Shown here: one piece after another, positions 18,030 to 28,098 of the stretch | Numbering within the stretch: the first letter of the stretch is position 1 | How the letters are laid out: each line of letters starts with the position of its first letter | Assembly: GCF_002355475.1 (NCBI RefSeq) | Contig: NZ_AP014862.1 | Coordinates: 3,286,001 to 3,350,000, forward strand | DNA length: 64,000 bases | From: Pseudomonas furukawaii | GTDB taxonomy: Bacteria > Pseudomonadota > Gammaproteobacteria > Pseudomonadales > Pseudomonadaceae | Reading direction: 5' to 3' | The notes under the pieces: model-generated | Told to the model about the DNA's origin: nothing | Databases searched by the model: none | What the model saw: only the letters and a program-made list of their open reading frames with translations | Program-made: the position numbers and the translations under genes

Positions 18030-18953
18030 CTACCTTAACCCCCCGAAGCGCTGATAGAAACTCTCGCCGGCATCCGGTAACGGACCGTCCGCGGTTTCCA
18101 GCGCCGCATTCAGCCACTCTTCGGCCTTGGCCTGGACCAGTCGATAGATGTTGCGGCAGAGCTGGCGCGCCGCGCGGCCCTCCCAGTCCCCCGGCAGCAG
18201 TTCGTCGGGCAGCTGGGGATCGCGCAGCAGCAACTTGCGGTATTCGTGGATCAGCAAGGTTCGCGCCAGGAAGCAGTCTTCCGGCTTGAGCTCATCCTGC
18301 TCCCGCAGGGCCTGCCAGAGCGGCCGGAACAGCTGGATGAACTCGCTGTAGTGCTCGCCCAGCTCATCGATGTTCCAGCTCTCGCGGACCTGCATGCGCA
18401 GCGCCTTGGAGGCGAGCACGTCCTGGGTGCGGGTCTCGAAGATGATGCTGTCCTCCAGGGCGTCCAGCTCCTGCAGCGTCGCGATCACATCCACCCGGTC
18501 GCACCTGGGGTTGGCCAGCACCGTCGGGGAAATCGCACCAAAACCTTGCCATTCCAGTTCTTCGCGCACCTGTTTGCGCTTGTCCTGGGGCAGCTGCGAG
18601 AGCACCACCAGGCACCAGGCGCCGTCCCAGGCCGGCACGCTGGAGCTGTAGACCCGCTTGAACGCCTTCTCGAACCGGCGCCGGCCGGTACCGGTCAGGC
18701 TGTAGTAGCTGCGGCGCCCGACTTTCTCGGCGCTGAGCCAGCCTTCCTTGGTCAGGCGGAAGATCGAGGTGCGGATCAGACGTTCGTTGATGCCCATGGG
18801 CTCCAGTAACTGGATCAGGCTCCCCAGCCACACGGTGCCGCCGTGGGGTTCGATGGCGTCGCCGTAGAGGGTGATGATCAGCGAGCTGGCGCGGATGGGC
18901 GTCTGCTGCTGGAAGCGGGTGACGAGTTGGTCCAAGGGCGCGAGGGAGGTCAT
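18030..18953 (-). CDS. paaX: Phenylacetyl-CoA-responsive repressor PaaX
   Basis: The 307-residue product matches PaaX in length and sequence, including IRASSLIITLYGDAIEPHGG near the start and GINERLIRTSIFRLTKEGWL in the winged-helix domain. PaaX represses paa promoters until phenylacetyl-CoA binds it. I chose ATG 18953 (MTSLAPLDQL) because other PaaX proteins begin M-x-x-LAPL; an ATG two codons upstream is also possible. The gene is cotranscribed with paaY and faces away from paaFGHIJK. Operator-like sites are listed at 21495 and 49059. Confidence 0.93.
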   Translation of the reverse strand: MTSLAPLDQLVTRFQQQTPIRASSLIITLYGDAIEPHGGTVWLGSLIQLLEPMGINERLIRTSIFRLTKEGWLSAEKVGRRSYYSLTGTGRRRFEKAFKRVYSSSVPAWDGAWCLVVLSQLPQDKRKQVREELEWQGFGAISPTVLANPRCDRVDVIATLQELDALEDSIIFETRTQDVLASKALRMQVRESWNIDELGEHYSEFIQLFRPLWQALREQDELKPEDCFLARTLLIHEYRKLLLRDPQLPDELLPGDWEGRAARQLCRNIYRLVQAKAEEWLNAALETADGPLPDAGESFYQRFGGLR

Positions 18954-19044
18954 GGGCATTCTGGAAGCGGAAAAGATGCCGAATATACCCGCAGGCACTT
19001 CGGCATGACCATCGGCGCCACGTCGCGCTGTGCGAAGACCGCCC

Positions 19045-19644
19045 TCATTGAGACGAACCGCCCTTGGGCCGCAGGCCGCGATCGGCGATACGCGGCCGCC
19101 CGGCCTCCACCTCCGCCAGCGGTTCGCAGGGCCGGAGCCCCGCCAGGCAGCGCTGCGCCAGAAGCTGGTATTCACGGGTACCGGCACGCTTCCAGGCCAC
19201 TTCCTCATCACTGAGGCTGCGCTTGACCTGGGCCGGCGAGCCCATCACCAGGGACTGCTCGGGGCAGCTGAAGCCGGCCTTGACGAAGGCCGTGGCGGAG
19301 ACGAAGGAGCGCGCGGCGATCTCGGCGCCATCCATCACCACCGCGTTCATGCCCACCAGCACGTCCTCGCCGATGCGGCAGCCGTGCAGCACGGCACCGT
19401 GGCCGATATGGCCGTTGCGCCCGACCAGGGTGTCGCTGTCGGGGAAGCCATGCATCACGCAGGTGTCCTGGATGTTGGCACCCTCCTCCAGGATGATCCG
19501 GCCGAAATCGCCGCGCAGGCTGGCCAGGGGCCCGACATAGCAGCCCGGACCGATGATCACATCACCGATCAGGACCGCGCTGGGGTGGACGTAGGCCGTG
19601 GGATGGACCACCGGCACCAGGCCGTCGAGGCTGTAGCAGGTCAT
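19045..19644 (-). CDS. paaY: PaaY hexapeptide-repeat thioesterase
   Basis: The protein has 199 residues built on left-handed beta-helix hexapeptide repeats (for example [20 protein letters not shown] and [21 protein letters not shown], cited as separate landmarks). It belongs to the gamma-carbonic-anhydrase-like group. PaaY hydrolyses dead-end CoA thioesters of the phenylacetate pathway and so protects the CoA pool. The start at 19644 follows a clear AAGGAGCAACCC ribosome-binding site. It lies 91 bases upstream of paaX in the same orientation. Confidence 0.9.
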   Translation of the reverse strand: MTCYSLDGLVPVVHPTAYVHPSAVLIGDVIIGPGCYVGPLASLRGDFGRIILEEGANIQDTCVMHGFPDSDTLVGRNGHIGHGAVLHGCRIGEDVLVGMNAVVMDGAEIAARSFVSATAFVKAGFSCPEQSLVMGSPAQVKRSLSDEEVAWKRAGTREYQLLAQRCLAGLRPCEPLAEVEAGRPRIADRGLRPKGGSSQ

Positions 19645-19665
19645 GGGTTGCTCCTTGGAAGTAGA

Positions 19666-19738
19666 TGCAGGAGCGAACCTGCTTGCGAAAGCCTGGCAGC
19701 ACGGGCTGCGCCATTCGCGAGCACGCTCGCTCCTACGA
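19666..19738. repeat. REP-like palindromic element 1
   Basis: The left arm (GAGCGAACCTGCTTGCGAA) and right arm (TTCGCGAGCACGCTCGCTC) are inverted copies around a central spacer. This is the common Pseudomonas REP type. It fills the whole gap between paaY and paaN. Confidence 0.85.
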
Positions 19739-21424
19739 TCATGCCAGTGCCTGGCGACGGCTCTGGACGGTGACGAAACGTCGGGACACGAACGCCCCGT
19801 CGGTAATGGAGGCGTTCGCCGCAGGGTTGCCGCCGCTGGCGTGGAAGTCGCTGAACGCCGCCGACTGGTTGACGAAGACGCCGCCGTCGAAGTTGATCGA
19901 CAGGGCCACGGCCACCTCCTGGGAGAGCTGCTCGGCGCGGTCCAGCACGGCGTCGTCGGTGGAGTAGACCCCCAGGGTCAGGGCGCCCTTCTCGCCGATC
20001 ACCTCGCCGGCGAGCCGCAGGCTGTGCGCGCTGTCGTCGGTGGCGACGATGAAGGCGATGGGGCCGAAGCGTTCTTCGGCATAGGCGTGGCGGGCGCTGG
20101 CATCCACCTTCAGCAGCAGCGGCGTGTGTACGCGCGCACCGGGGAACTGGGGGTGCTCGCGGGCCTCGCTGTCCAGCAGCACTTCGCCCAGTGCGCGGCA
20201 GGCCTGGATACGCTGGGCGGTGGCTTCCGACTGGATGGCGCCCATCACCGCGCAGGCGCGCTCATTGTCGGCGAGGAAGCAGCGGATGGCGCCGGCCAGC
20301 CCCTGGGCCACCTCGTCGAAGGACAGGAAGCCGTCCGCCGCGCGAATGCCGCCACGAGGCACGTAGATGGCCTGGGTGGTGGTGCACATCTGGCCGGAAT
20401 AGAGGCTCAGGGAGAACGCCAGGTTGCGGGCCACGGCCTTGAAATCGCGCACGCTGTCGATGATCACGCTGTTGATCCCGGCTTTCTCGGTGAAGACCTG
20501 GGCCTGTCGCGCGTTGGCCTCCAGCCAGTCGCCGAAGGCGCTGGAACCGGTGAAATCCACCAGCTTCACCCGGGGATCCAGCGCCAGTCGCTGGCTCACC
20601 GGTGCCTCGGGCGTATCCACCACCAGGCTCACCAGGGCGGGGTCGAAGCCCAGCTCCGCCAGCACCTCCTGGGCCACCCTGACGCTCATCGCCACCGGCA
20701 GGATCGCCGCCGGGTGGGCCTTGACCATGACCGGGTTGCCGGTGGCCAGGCTGGCGAACAGGCCCGGATAGGTGTTCCAGGTGGGAAAGGTGGAACAGGC
20801 GATCACCAGGGACAGGCCACGGGGAACGATGTGCCAGCGCTTGTCCAGCACCAGCGGTTCCTGCTTGCCCTGGGGCTTGGTCCAGCGGGCTGTTTCCGGC
20901 ACCTCGGCCATGGCGCGCCAGGCATAGGCCAGCGCTTCCAGGCCCCGGTCCTGGGCGTGGGGCCCGCCCGCCTGGAAGGCCATCATGTAGGCCTGGCCGC
21001 TGGTGTGCATCACGGCATGGGCCAGGGTCGGGCTCAGCGCATTGAGGCGCTGGAGCATCTCCAGGCACGCCCCCAGTCGGGCGCGCGGCCCGGCGTCGCG
21101 CCAGGCCGGCAGGGCCGCCTGCATGCGCGTCATCAATGCCTCGGCATCGTACTGGTCGTAGCTCACGCCCAGGTCGAAGCCATAGGGCGAGCGTTCGGCA
21201 CCGACACGGGCGACGGACTCCGGCCCTGCCAGGGCGAAATGCCTGCCCAACAGGCCCTCGAAGGCGGACTGCGCTCCCTTGACCGCCTCCTCCGGGTAGT
21301 GCTTGAGACTCTCGGGGAAGGGCGACCAGTAGTCCCGCTCGCCAATGGCCTGGACAGCGCGGTCGAGAAGGCCGCGATGGTGCTCGAACAGTTCGACGGC
21401 GGCGGCGTGGGCGTGGTTGGACAT
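19739..21424 (-). CDS. paaN: PaaN-type aldehyde dehydrogenase (no MaoC domain)
   Basis: This 561-residue aldehyde-dehydrogenase-fold protein matches the stand-alone phenylacetic-acid-degradation PaaN family, which lacks the hydratase domain of PaaZ. The catalytic cysteine is in [11 protein letters not shown] and the Glu in [10 protein letters not shown]. The proposed role is oxidation of the semialdehyde formed on ring opening of oxepin-CoA. ATG 21424 follows GAGGAGCCTGCCCCC. A second ring-opening enzyme, the fusion PaaZ, is encoded at 56752-58803, so the two may be redundant or act on different substituted substrates. Confidence 0.85.
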   Translation of the reverse strand: MSNHAHAAAVELFEHHRGLLDRAVQAIGERDYWSPFPESLKHYPEEAVKGAQSAFEGLLGRHFALAGPESVARVGAERSPYGFDLGVSYDQYDAEALMTRMQAALPAWRDAGPRARLGACLEMLQRLNALSPTLAHAVMHTSGQAYMMAFQAGGPHAQDRGLEALAYAWRAMAEVPETARWTKPQGKQEPLVLDKRWHIVPRGLSLVIACSTFPTWNTYPGLFASLATGNPVMVKAHPAAILPVAMSVRVAQEVLAELGFDPALVSLVVDTPEAPVSQRLALDPRVKLVDFTGSSAFGDWLEANARQAQVFTEKAGINSVIIDSVRDFKAVARNLAFSLSLYSGQMCTTTQAIYVPRGGIRAADGFLSFDEVAQGLAGAIRCFLADNERACAVMGAIQSEATAQRIQACRALGEVLLDSEAREHPQFPGARVHTPLLLKVDASARHAYAEERFGPIAFIVATDDSAHSLRLAGEVIGEKGALTLGVYSTDDAVLDRAEQLSQEVAVALSINFDGGVFVNQSAAFSDFHASGGNPAANASITDGAFVSRRFVTVQSRRQALA

Positions 21425-21494
21425 GGGGGCAGGCTCCTCAGCGGGCAAGGGTTTGCGGCAACGCAGCGCAAAACGATTCACTTTGTCTTCGATT

Positions 21495-21518
21495 TTGTAT
21501 CACATCATTCTGATTCAA
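21495..21518. promoter_or_regulatory. PaaX operator candidate at paaN/paaF
   Basis: TTGTATCA (21495-21502) and TGATTCAA (21511-21518) form an inverted repeat with one mismatch and an eight-base spacer. The core GTATCACATCATTCTGATTC is nearly the same as the site at 49059 before paaA. The TGATTC half recalls known E. coli PaaX targets. Confidence 0.5.
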
Positions 21519-21693
21519 GAAAGCGCGATCCAGCGCCTCATACGACGAACGACACAGGCCACCTCAGCCACACCAGGAATTCACGCAATTCTGCAGTAAA
21601 CCGTGGGTTACGGATCATGGAGCCGTGCCTGTGCAACAGTTACCCGAACAGATCAACCGGACATATAAGACACACAATACTTCTTTTCAGTTG

Positions 21694-21721
21694 TTGTTCT
21701 GTATCGCTTTATGGGTATACT
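21694..21721 (+). promoter_or_regulatory. Promoter of paaFGHIJK
   Basis: TTGTTC (21694-21699) and TATACT (21716-21721) are spaced by 16 bases, a good sigma-70 pattern. GTATCG in the spacer is another half-site resembling the proposed PaaX motif. The start of transcription would be near 21728, about 108 bases before paaF. Confidence 0.6.
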
Positions 21722-21835
21722 CCGGCCAAAGTCGAGCCGCGAACGAGCCCGCCTCGACACCGGAAGGGCCTCGCCCTGCCCCACCCATAAAAAGCGGCTG
21801 GCACCAGGCCGCGCGTGCACCAGAGGACAGTCTCC

Positions 21836-22609
21836 ATGCCTCGTACCCTTGCTGCCCTGCCGCCCGAGCAGGGTGTCCGTCTGATCACCCTGCAGCGCCC
21901 CGAAGCGCTCAATGCGCTGAACACCGAACTGCTCGGTGAGCTGGCCGCCGAGCTGGACCTCGCCGAACAGGACGCCGACACCCGCGCGGTAGTGATCACC
22001 GGCAGCCGCAAGGCCTTCGCCGCCGGCGCCGACATCAGGGAAATGGCCGAGCGGGACCTCGTCGGCATCCTCAACGACCCGCGCCTGGCCCACTGGCAGC
22101 GCATCGCCCGCTTCGGCAAACCCCTCATCGCCGCCGTCAACGGCTTCTGCCTGGGCGGCGGCTGCGAGCTGGCGATGCACGCCGACATCCTCATCGCCGG
22201 CGAGGACGCCCGGTTCGGCCAGCCGGAAATCAATCTCGGGATCATGCCCGGCGCCGGCGGCACCCAGCGCCTGCTGCGCGCCGTGGGCAAGTCCCTGGCC
22301 ATGCAGATGGTGCTCACCGGCGAGGCCATCGACGCCCGCCACGCCCTGCGCGCCGGCCTGGTCAGCGAAGTGACCCAGCCCGAACTCACCGTCGAGCGTG
22401 CCATCGCCATCGCCCGCCTCATTGCCCAGAAGGCGCCGCTGGCCGTGCGCCTGGCCAAGGAAGCCTTGCTCAAGGCCGAGGACACCGACCTCGCCAGTGG
22501 CCTGCGCTTCGAGCGCCACGCCTTCACCCTGCTGGCGGGCACCCGCGATCGCGACGAAGGCATCCGCGCCTTCCAGGAAAAGCGCCGCCCCGACTTCACC
22601 GGCCAGTGA
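21836..22609 (+). CDS. paaF: 2,3-Dehydroadipyl-CoA hydratase PaaF
   Basis: This is a 257-residue crotonase-fold hydratase. The oxyanion-hole motif [12 protein letters not shown] and both catalytic glutamates ([15 protein letters not shown] and ARFGQPEINLGIMPG) are present. It hydrates 2,3-dehydroadipyl-CoA to 3-hydroxyadipyl-CoA in the lower phenylacetate pathway. I chose ATG 21836 (MPRTLAALPP), which follows AGAGGACAGTCTCC; an ATG 21 bases upstream is possible. It heads the tightly packed paaFGHIJK operon. Confidence 0.92.
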   Translation: MPRTLAALPPEQGVRLITLQRPEALNALNTELLGELAAELDLAEQDADTRAVVITGSRKAFAAGADIREMAERDLVGILNDPRLAHWQRIARFGKPLIAAVNGFCLGGGCELAMHADILIAGEDARFGQPEINLGIMPGAGGTQRLLRAVGKSLAMQMVLTGEAIDARHALRAGLVSEVTQPELTVERAIAIARLIAQKAPLAVRLAKEALLKAEDTDLASGLRFERHAFTLLAGTRDRDEGIRAFQEKRRPDFTGQ

Positions 22610-22649
22610 CCACTGGCCGCCCTCTCCCGCCCCCTGGAGCGCCCGATAC

Positions 22650-23441
22650 ATGACCTTCGAACACATCCTCTTTTCCATCGAGGCGGGTGTCGCCACCCTC
22701 AGCCTCAACCGCCCGGAGCAACTGAACAGCTTCAATGCCCAGATGCACGGCGAGGTCCGCGAGGCCCTCAAGCGGGTGCGCCAGGACCCCGAGGTCCGCG
22801 TCCTGCTGCTGACCGGCGAAGGCCGAGGCTTCTGCGCCGGCCAGGACCTGGCCGACCGCAACGTGGCCCCCGGCAGCGCCGCACCGGACCTGGGCGAATC
22901 CATCGAGCGGTTCTACAACCCGCTGATCCGCGCCCTGCGTGACCTGCCCCTGCCGGTGATCTGCGCCGTCAATGGCGTGGCCGCCGGCGCCGGCGCCAAT
23001 ATCCCCCTGGCCTGCGACCTGGTGCTGGCCGCCCGTTCCGCCAGCTTCATCCAGGCCTTCTGCAAGATCGGCCTGATCCCCGACTCCGGCGGCACCTGGA
23101 CCCTGCCACGCCTGGTGGGCATGGCCCGTGCCAAGGCGCTGGCCCTGCTGGGCGACCGCCTCAGCGCGGAGCAGGCCCAGCAGTGGGGCCTCATCTACCG
23201 CGTGGTGGATGACGCCGACCTGCGCGACGAAGCCCTCAAGCTCGCCCGCCACCTGGCCACCCAGCCCACCTACGGCCTGGCCCTGATCAAGCGCAGCCTG
23301 AACGCCAGCCTGAACAACAGCTTCGACGAGCAGCTGGACCTGGAGCGCGACCTGCAGCGCCTGGCCGGCCGCAGCGAGGACTACCGCGAAGGCGTCAGCG
23401 CCTTCATGGAAAAACGCACCCCCGCCTTCAAAGGACGCTGA
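22650..23441 (+). CDS. paaG: 1,2-Epoxyphenylacetyl-CoA isomerase PaaG
   Basis: The 263-residue crotonase-fold isomerase has GFCAGQDLADRN and NGVAAGAGANIPLACD. The second hydratase glutamate is absent, replaced by the QAFCKIGLIPDSGGTW segment typical of PaaG. It converts the ring epoxide to oxepin-CoA and also shifts the double bond of dehydroadipyl-CoA. The start at 22650 gives MTFEHILFSI, as in known PaaG proteins. It ends four bases before paaH. Confidence 0.93.
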   Translation: MTFEHILFSIEAGVATLSLNRPEQLNSFNAQMHGEVREALKRVRQDPEVRVLLLTGEGRGFCAGQDLADRNVAPGSAAPDLGESIERFYNPLIRALRDLPLPVICAVNGVAAGAGANIPLACDLVLAARSASFIQAFCKIGLIPDSGGTWTLPRLVGMARAKALALLGDRLSAEQAQQWGLIYRVVDDADLRDEALKLARHLATQPTYGLALIKRSLNASLNNSFDEQLDLERDLQRLAGRSEDYREGVSAFMEKRTPAFKGR

Positions 23442-23445
23442 GCCC

Positions 23446-24969
23446 ATGCCCGCCCTGTCCACCACCTCCCTCGTCGCCGTGATCGGCGCCGGCGCCATGG
23501 GTGCCGGCATCGCCCAGGTGGCCGCCCAGGCCGGCCATCCGGTCCGGCTCTATGACAACCGCCCGGGCGCCGCCGCCCAGGCCGTGGACGGCATCGACCG
23601 CCAGCTCGGCCGCCTGGTGGAAAAAGGCAAGCTGGACGCCGAAGCGCGCGCGGCCATCGTCGCCCGCCTCGAACCGGTGGAAGCCATCGAGGCCCTGGCC
23701 GATGCCCGCCTGGTGATCGAGGCCATCGTCGAGAACCTGGACGTCAAGCGCGGCCTGCTGCGCCAGCTGGAAGCGCTGTGCGGCGCCGACTGCATCCTCG
23801 CCAGCAACACCTCCTCGCTGTCCATCACCCGCCTGGCCGCCGGCCTCGACCACCCCGGCCGGGTGATCGGCATGCACTTCTTCAACCCGGCGCCGCTGAT
23901 GGCCCTGGTGGAGATCGTCTCCGGCCTGGCCACCGACCCGGCCCTGGCCGACGACCTGTACGAGACCGCCAAGGCCTGGGGCAAGCAGCCGGTGCACACC
24001 CGCTCCACCCCCGGCTTCATCGTCAACCGCGTGGCGCGCCCCTTCTACGCCGAAAGCCTGCGCCTGCTGCAGGAGGGCGCCGCCGACTGCGCCACGCTGG
24101 ACGCCCTGATGCGCGATGCCGGCGGCTTCCGCATGGGCGCCTTCGAGCTCACCGACCTGATCGGCCACGACGTCAACTACGCCGTCACCCGCTCGGTGTT
24201 CGAGGCCTATTACGGCGACTTCCGCTTCCAGCCGTCGCTGATCCAGCAGGAACTGGTGGACGCCGGCCGCCTGGGCCGCAAGAGCGGTCGCGGCTTCTAC
24301 GACTACGCCGAGGGTGCCCAGCGCCCCGACGCGGTGGCGCTTGCCAGCGACCTGAGGGTCGACAGCTGCGTGATCGAAGGCGATCTCGGCGCGGCCGAGC
24401 CCCTGGTGGCGCGCCTGCAGGCGGCCGGCATCGCCGTGACCCGCCGCGACGGCGCCGGCCTGCTGCGGGTGGGCGATGCCGTGCTGGCCCTGTCCGACGG
24501 CCGCCTGGCCAGCCAGCGCGCCCGCGAGGACGGCCTCGTCAACCTGGTGCTGCTGGACCTGGCGCTGGACTACGGCAAGGCCGGCCGCCTCGGCATCGCC
24601 TGGGCCGCCGGCACCTCCGCCGTCGCCCGCGACCAGGCCGTGGCCCTGCTGCAACACGCGGGAATCACGGTCAGCCCGCTGGCCGACATCCCGGGCCTGG
24701 CCGTGCTGCGCACCGTCGCCATGCTGGCCAACGAGGGCGCCGACGCGGTGCTCCAGGGCGTCGGCTCGGCCGGCGACATCGACCTGGCCATGCGCGCCGG
24801 GGTGAACTACCCCAAAGGCCCGCTGGCCTGGGCCGATGCCATCGGCCTGCCAGCCGTGCTGCGCACCCTGGACAACCTGCAGGCGGCCTACGGCGAGGCG
24901 CGCTACCGCCCGTCCCTGCTGCTACGCCGCCACGTCGCCGAAGGGAGGACCTTCCATGACCAACCATGA
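23446..24969 (+). CDS. paaH: 3-Hydroxyadipyl-CoA dehydrogenase PaaH
   Basis: The 507-residue protein has an N-terminal NAD-binding domain (AVIGAGAMGAGIAQVAAQAG). The first C-terminal 3-hydroxyacyl-CoA dehydrogenase domain carries the catalytic-His motif GMHFFNPAPLMALVEI, and a second dehydrogenase domain lies at about 390-500. This doubled architecture and the length are characteristic of PaaH. It oxidises 3-hydroxyadipyl-CoA to 3-oxoadipyl-CoA. Its last 14 bases overlap the start of paaI. Confidence 0.93.
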   Translation: MPALSTTSLVAVIGAGAMGAGIAQVAAQAGHPVRLYDNRPGAAAQAVDGIDRQLGRLVEKGKLDAEARAAIVARLEPVEAIEALADARLVIEAIVENLDVKRGLLRQLEALCGADCILASNTSSLSITRLAAGLDHPGRVIGMHFFNPAPLMALVEIVSGLATDPALADDLYETAKAWGKQPVHTRSTPGFIVNRVARPFYAESLRLLQEGAADCATLDALMRDAGGFRMGAFELTDLIGHDVNYAVTRSVFEAYYGDFRFQPSLIQQELVDAGRLGRKSGRGFYDYAEGAQRPDAVALASDLRVDSCVIEGDLGAAEPLVARLQAAGIAVTRRDGAGLLRVGDAVLALSDGRLASQRAREDGLVNLVLLDLALDYGKAGRLGIAWAAGTSAVARDQAVALLQHAGITVSPLADIPGLAVLRTVAMLANEGADAVLQGVGSAGDIDLAMRAGVNYPKGPLAWADAIGLPAVLRTLDNLQAAYGEARYRPSLLLRRHVAEGRTFHDQP

Positions 24970-25397
24970 AGCCCTGTCCCTCGCCGAAGCCTGCGGCAGC
25001 GCCCTGTTCGAGCGTGACGCCGCCAGCCAGGCCATGGGCATGCGCCTGCTTTCCGTGGCGCCAGGCCAGGCACGGGTGGGCATGAGCGTGCGCGCCGACA
25101 TGGTCCAGGGCCACGGCACCTGCCACGGCGGCTACCTCTTCGCCCTGGCCGACTCGGCCTTCGCCTTCGCCTGCAACAGCTACAACGAGGCCACCGTGGC
25201 CATCGGCTGCAGCATCGACTACGTGGCCCCGGCGCGCCTCGGCGACACCCTCACCGCCCAGGCCAGCGAGCAGAGCCGCAGCGGGCGCACCGGCAACTAC
25301 GACGTGCGCATCGAGAACCAGAACGGGCAGTTGATCGCCCTGTTCCATGGCAAATCCTACAAAGTGCGCGGCACGGTGCTCGCGCAGGAGACCCCTG

Positions 25398-25405
<8 letters not shown>
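24956..25405 (+). CDS. paaI: Hydroxyphenylacetyl-CoA thioesterase PaaI
   Basis: This 149-residue hotdog-fold thioesterase contains the PaaI motif [20 protein letters not shown] with its active-site Asp. PaaI hydrolyses aryl-CoA thioesters, chiefly ring-hydroxylated phenylacetyl-CoA side products, to release CoA. It overlaps paaH by 14 bases and paaJ by 8, so translation is coupled through all three genes. ATG 24956 follows GGGAGGACCTTCC. Confidence 0.92.
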
Positions 25406-26618
<1,213 letters not shown>

Positions 26619-26647
26619 AACGTACCAGCGGATATCGACTCAACCGG

Positions 26648-26693
26648 TGAGGAGTATCCTGCTCCTCAGCACTCAGGAGCCCTGGCGGGCTCC
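26648..26693 (+). promoter_or_regulatory. Two hairpins between paaJ and paaK
   Basis: TGAGGAG (26648-26654) pairs with CTCCTCA (26662-26668). GGAGCC (26676-26681) pairs with GGCTCC (26688-26693). Neither is followed by a T-tract. They sit in the only long gap of the paaF-K operon and could adjust expression of the ligase or stabilise the mRNA end. Confidence 0.4.
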
Positions 26694-26719
26694 GGTACAA
26701 CAATAATTCGAGTGAAACC

Positions 26720-28033
26720 ATGAACATGATTGCCAACACCGCCTTGCTTGACCCGATGGAAACCGCCAGCGTCGACGAACTGCGCCAGCACCAGCTGGAG
26801 CGCATGCGCTGGAGCCTGAAGCACGCCTACGACAACGTGCCGCTCTATCGCCGCCGCTTCGATGAAGCCGGCGTGCACCCGGACGACCTGAAGTCCCTGG
26901 ACGACCTGGCGAAGTTCCCCTTCACCGGCAAGAGCGACCTGCGCGACAACTACCCCTTCGGCATGTTCGCCGTGCCCCAGAGCGAGATCGTGCGCATCCA
27001 CGCCTCCAGCGGCACCACCGGCAAGCCCACGGTGGTCGGCTACACCCAGAACGACATCGATACCTGGGCCAACGTCGTGGCCCGCTCCATCCGTGCCGCC
27101 GGCGGCCGCAAGGGTGACAAGGTGCATGTGTCCTACGGCTACGGCCTCTTCACCGGTGGCCTGGGCGCCCACTATGGCGCCGAGCGCCTGGGCTGCACCG
27201 TGATCCCCATGTCCGGCGGCCAGACCGAGAAGCAGGTCCAGCTGATCCGCGACTTCCAGCCCGACATCATCATGGTCACCCCTTCCTACATGCTGAACCT
27301 GGCGGACGAGATCGAGCGCCAGGGCATCGACCCGCACAAGCTGGCATTGCGCCTGGGCATCTTCGGCGCCGAGCCCTGGACGGCGGAGCTGCGCCGGGCC
27401 ATCGAGGAACGCATGGGCATCACCGCCCTGGATATCTACGGCCTCTCGGAAATCATGGGCCCGGGCGTCGCCATGGAGTGTGCCGAGACCAAGGACGGCC
27501 CGACCCTCTGGGAAGACCACTTCTACCCGGAGATCATCGACCCGGTGACCGGCAAGGTGCTGCCGGACGGCGAGTACGGCGAGCTGGTGTTCACCTCCCT
27601 GTCCAAGGAGGCGCTGCCGATGATCCGCTACCGCACCCGCGACCTCACCCGCCTGCTGCCCGGCACCGCCCGCCCGATGCGGCGCATGGACAAGATCACC
27701 GGCCGCAGCGACGACATGCTGATCATCCGGGGCGTCAACGTGTTCCCGACGCAGATCGAGGAGCAGGTCCTGAAGGTTCGCCAGCTGTCCGAGAACTACG
27801 AGATCCACCTGTTCCGCAACGGCAACCTGGACAGCATCGAGGTGCATGTCGAGCTCAAGCACGAACACGAAAGCCTGGGCGAAGCCCAGCAGCAGGCGCT
27901 GTGCAACGAGCTGTCGAAGCACATCAAGACCTACATCGGCATCAGCTCGCGCATCGTCCTGCGCCCCAGCTATTCGCTGAAGCGCTCCGAAGGCAAGGCC
28001 TGCCACGTCTACGACAACCGCAACAAGGCCTGA
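26720..28033 (+). CDS. paaK: Phenylacetate-CoA ligase PaaK
   Basis: This is a 437-residue AMP-forming ligase of the short PaaK type. The ATP-binding motif HASSGTTGKPTVVG lies near residue 94, the YGLSEIMGPGV segment near 239, the ITGRSDDMLIIRGVNVFP hinge near 317, and the conserved tail RSEGKACHVYDNR at the end. It makes phenylacetyl-CoA from phenylacetate, ATP and CoA, the committed step that also creates the PaaX inducer. It is the last gene before the T6SS block; the ring epoxidase genes that act next are 21 kb away. Confidence 0.95.
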   Translation: MNMIANTALLDPMETASVDELRQHQLERMRWSLKHAYDNVPLYRRRFDEAGVHPDDLKSLDDLAKFPFTGKSDLRDNYPFGMFAVPQSEIVRIHASSGTTGKPTVVGYTQNDIDTWANVVARSIRAAGGRKGDKVHVSYGYGLFTGGLGAHYGAERLGCTVIPMSGGQTEKQVQLIRDFQPDIIMVTPSYMLNLADEIERQGIDPHKLALRLGIFGAEPWTAELRRAIEERMGITALDIYGLSEIMGPGVAMECAETKDGPTLWEDHFYPEIIDPVTGKVLPDGEYGELVFTSLSKEALPMIRYRTRDLTRLLPGTARPMRRMDKITGRSDDMLIIRGVNVFPTQIEEQVLKVRQLSENYEIHLFRNGNLDSIEVHVELKHEHESLGEAQQQALCNELSKHIKTYIGISSRIVLRPSYSLKRSEGKACHVYDNRNKA

Positions 28034-28044
28034 AAAGGCGAAAG

Positions 28045-28074
28045 GCATGAGCCCCGCTCAGGCGGGGCTCATGC
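28045..28074. terminator. Bidirectional terminator between paaK and higA
   Basis: GCATGAGCCCCGC (28045-28057) is perfectly repeated inverted at 28062-28074 around the loop TCAG. On the minus strand it leads into CTTTCGCCTTTT, suitable for ending the higA transcript. On the plus strand the following tract is T-poor. Confidence 0.8.
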
Positions 28075-28098
28075 TTGTGGTGGCGGTATGGACGCGCT

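Larger units (their letters stand above)
21425..21835. other. Divergent control region between paaN and paaF, 411 bases
   Basis: No gene is seen. The stretch is clearly more AT-rich than its surroundings. It contains the inverted repeat at 21495-21518 and a good promoter at 21694-21721, described separately. The remaining bases hold no further structure I can support. Confidence 0.6.
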
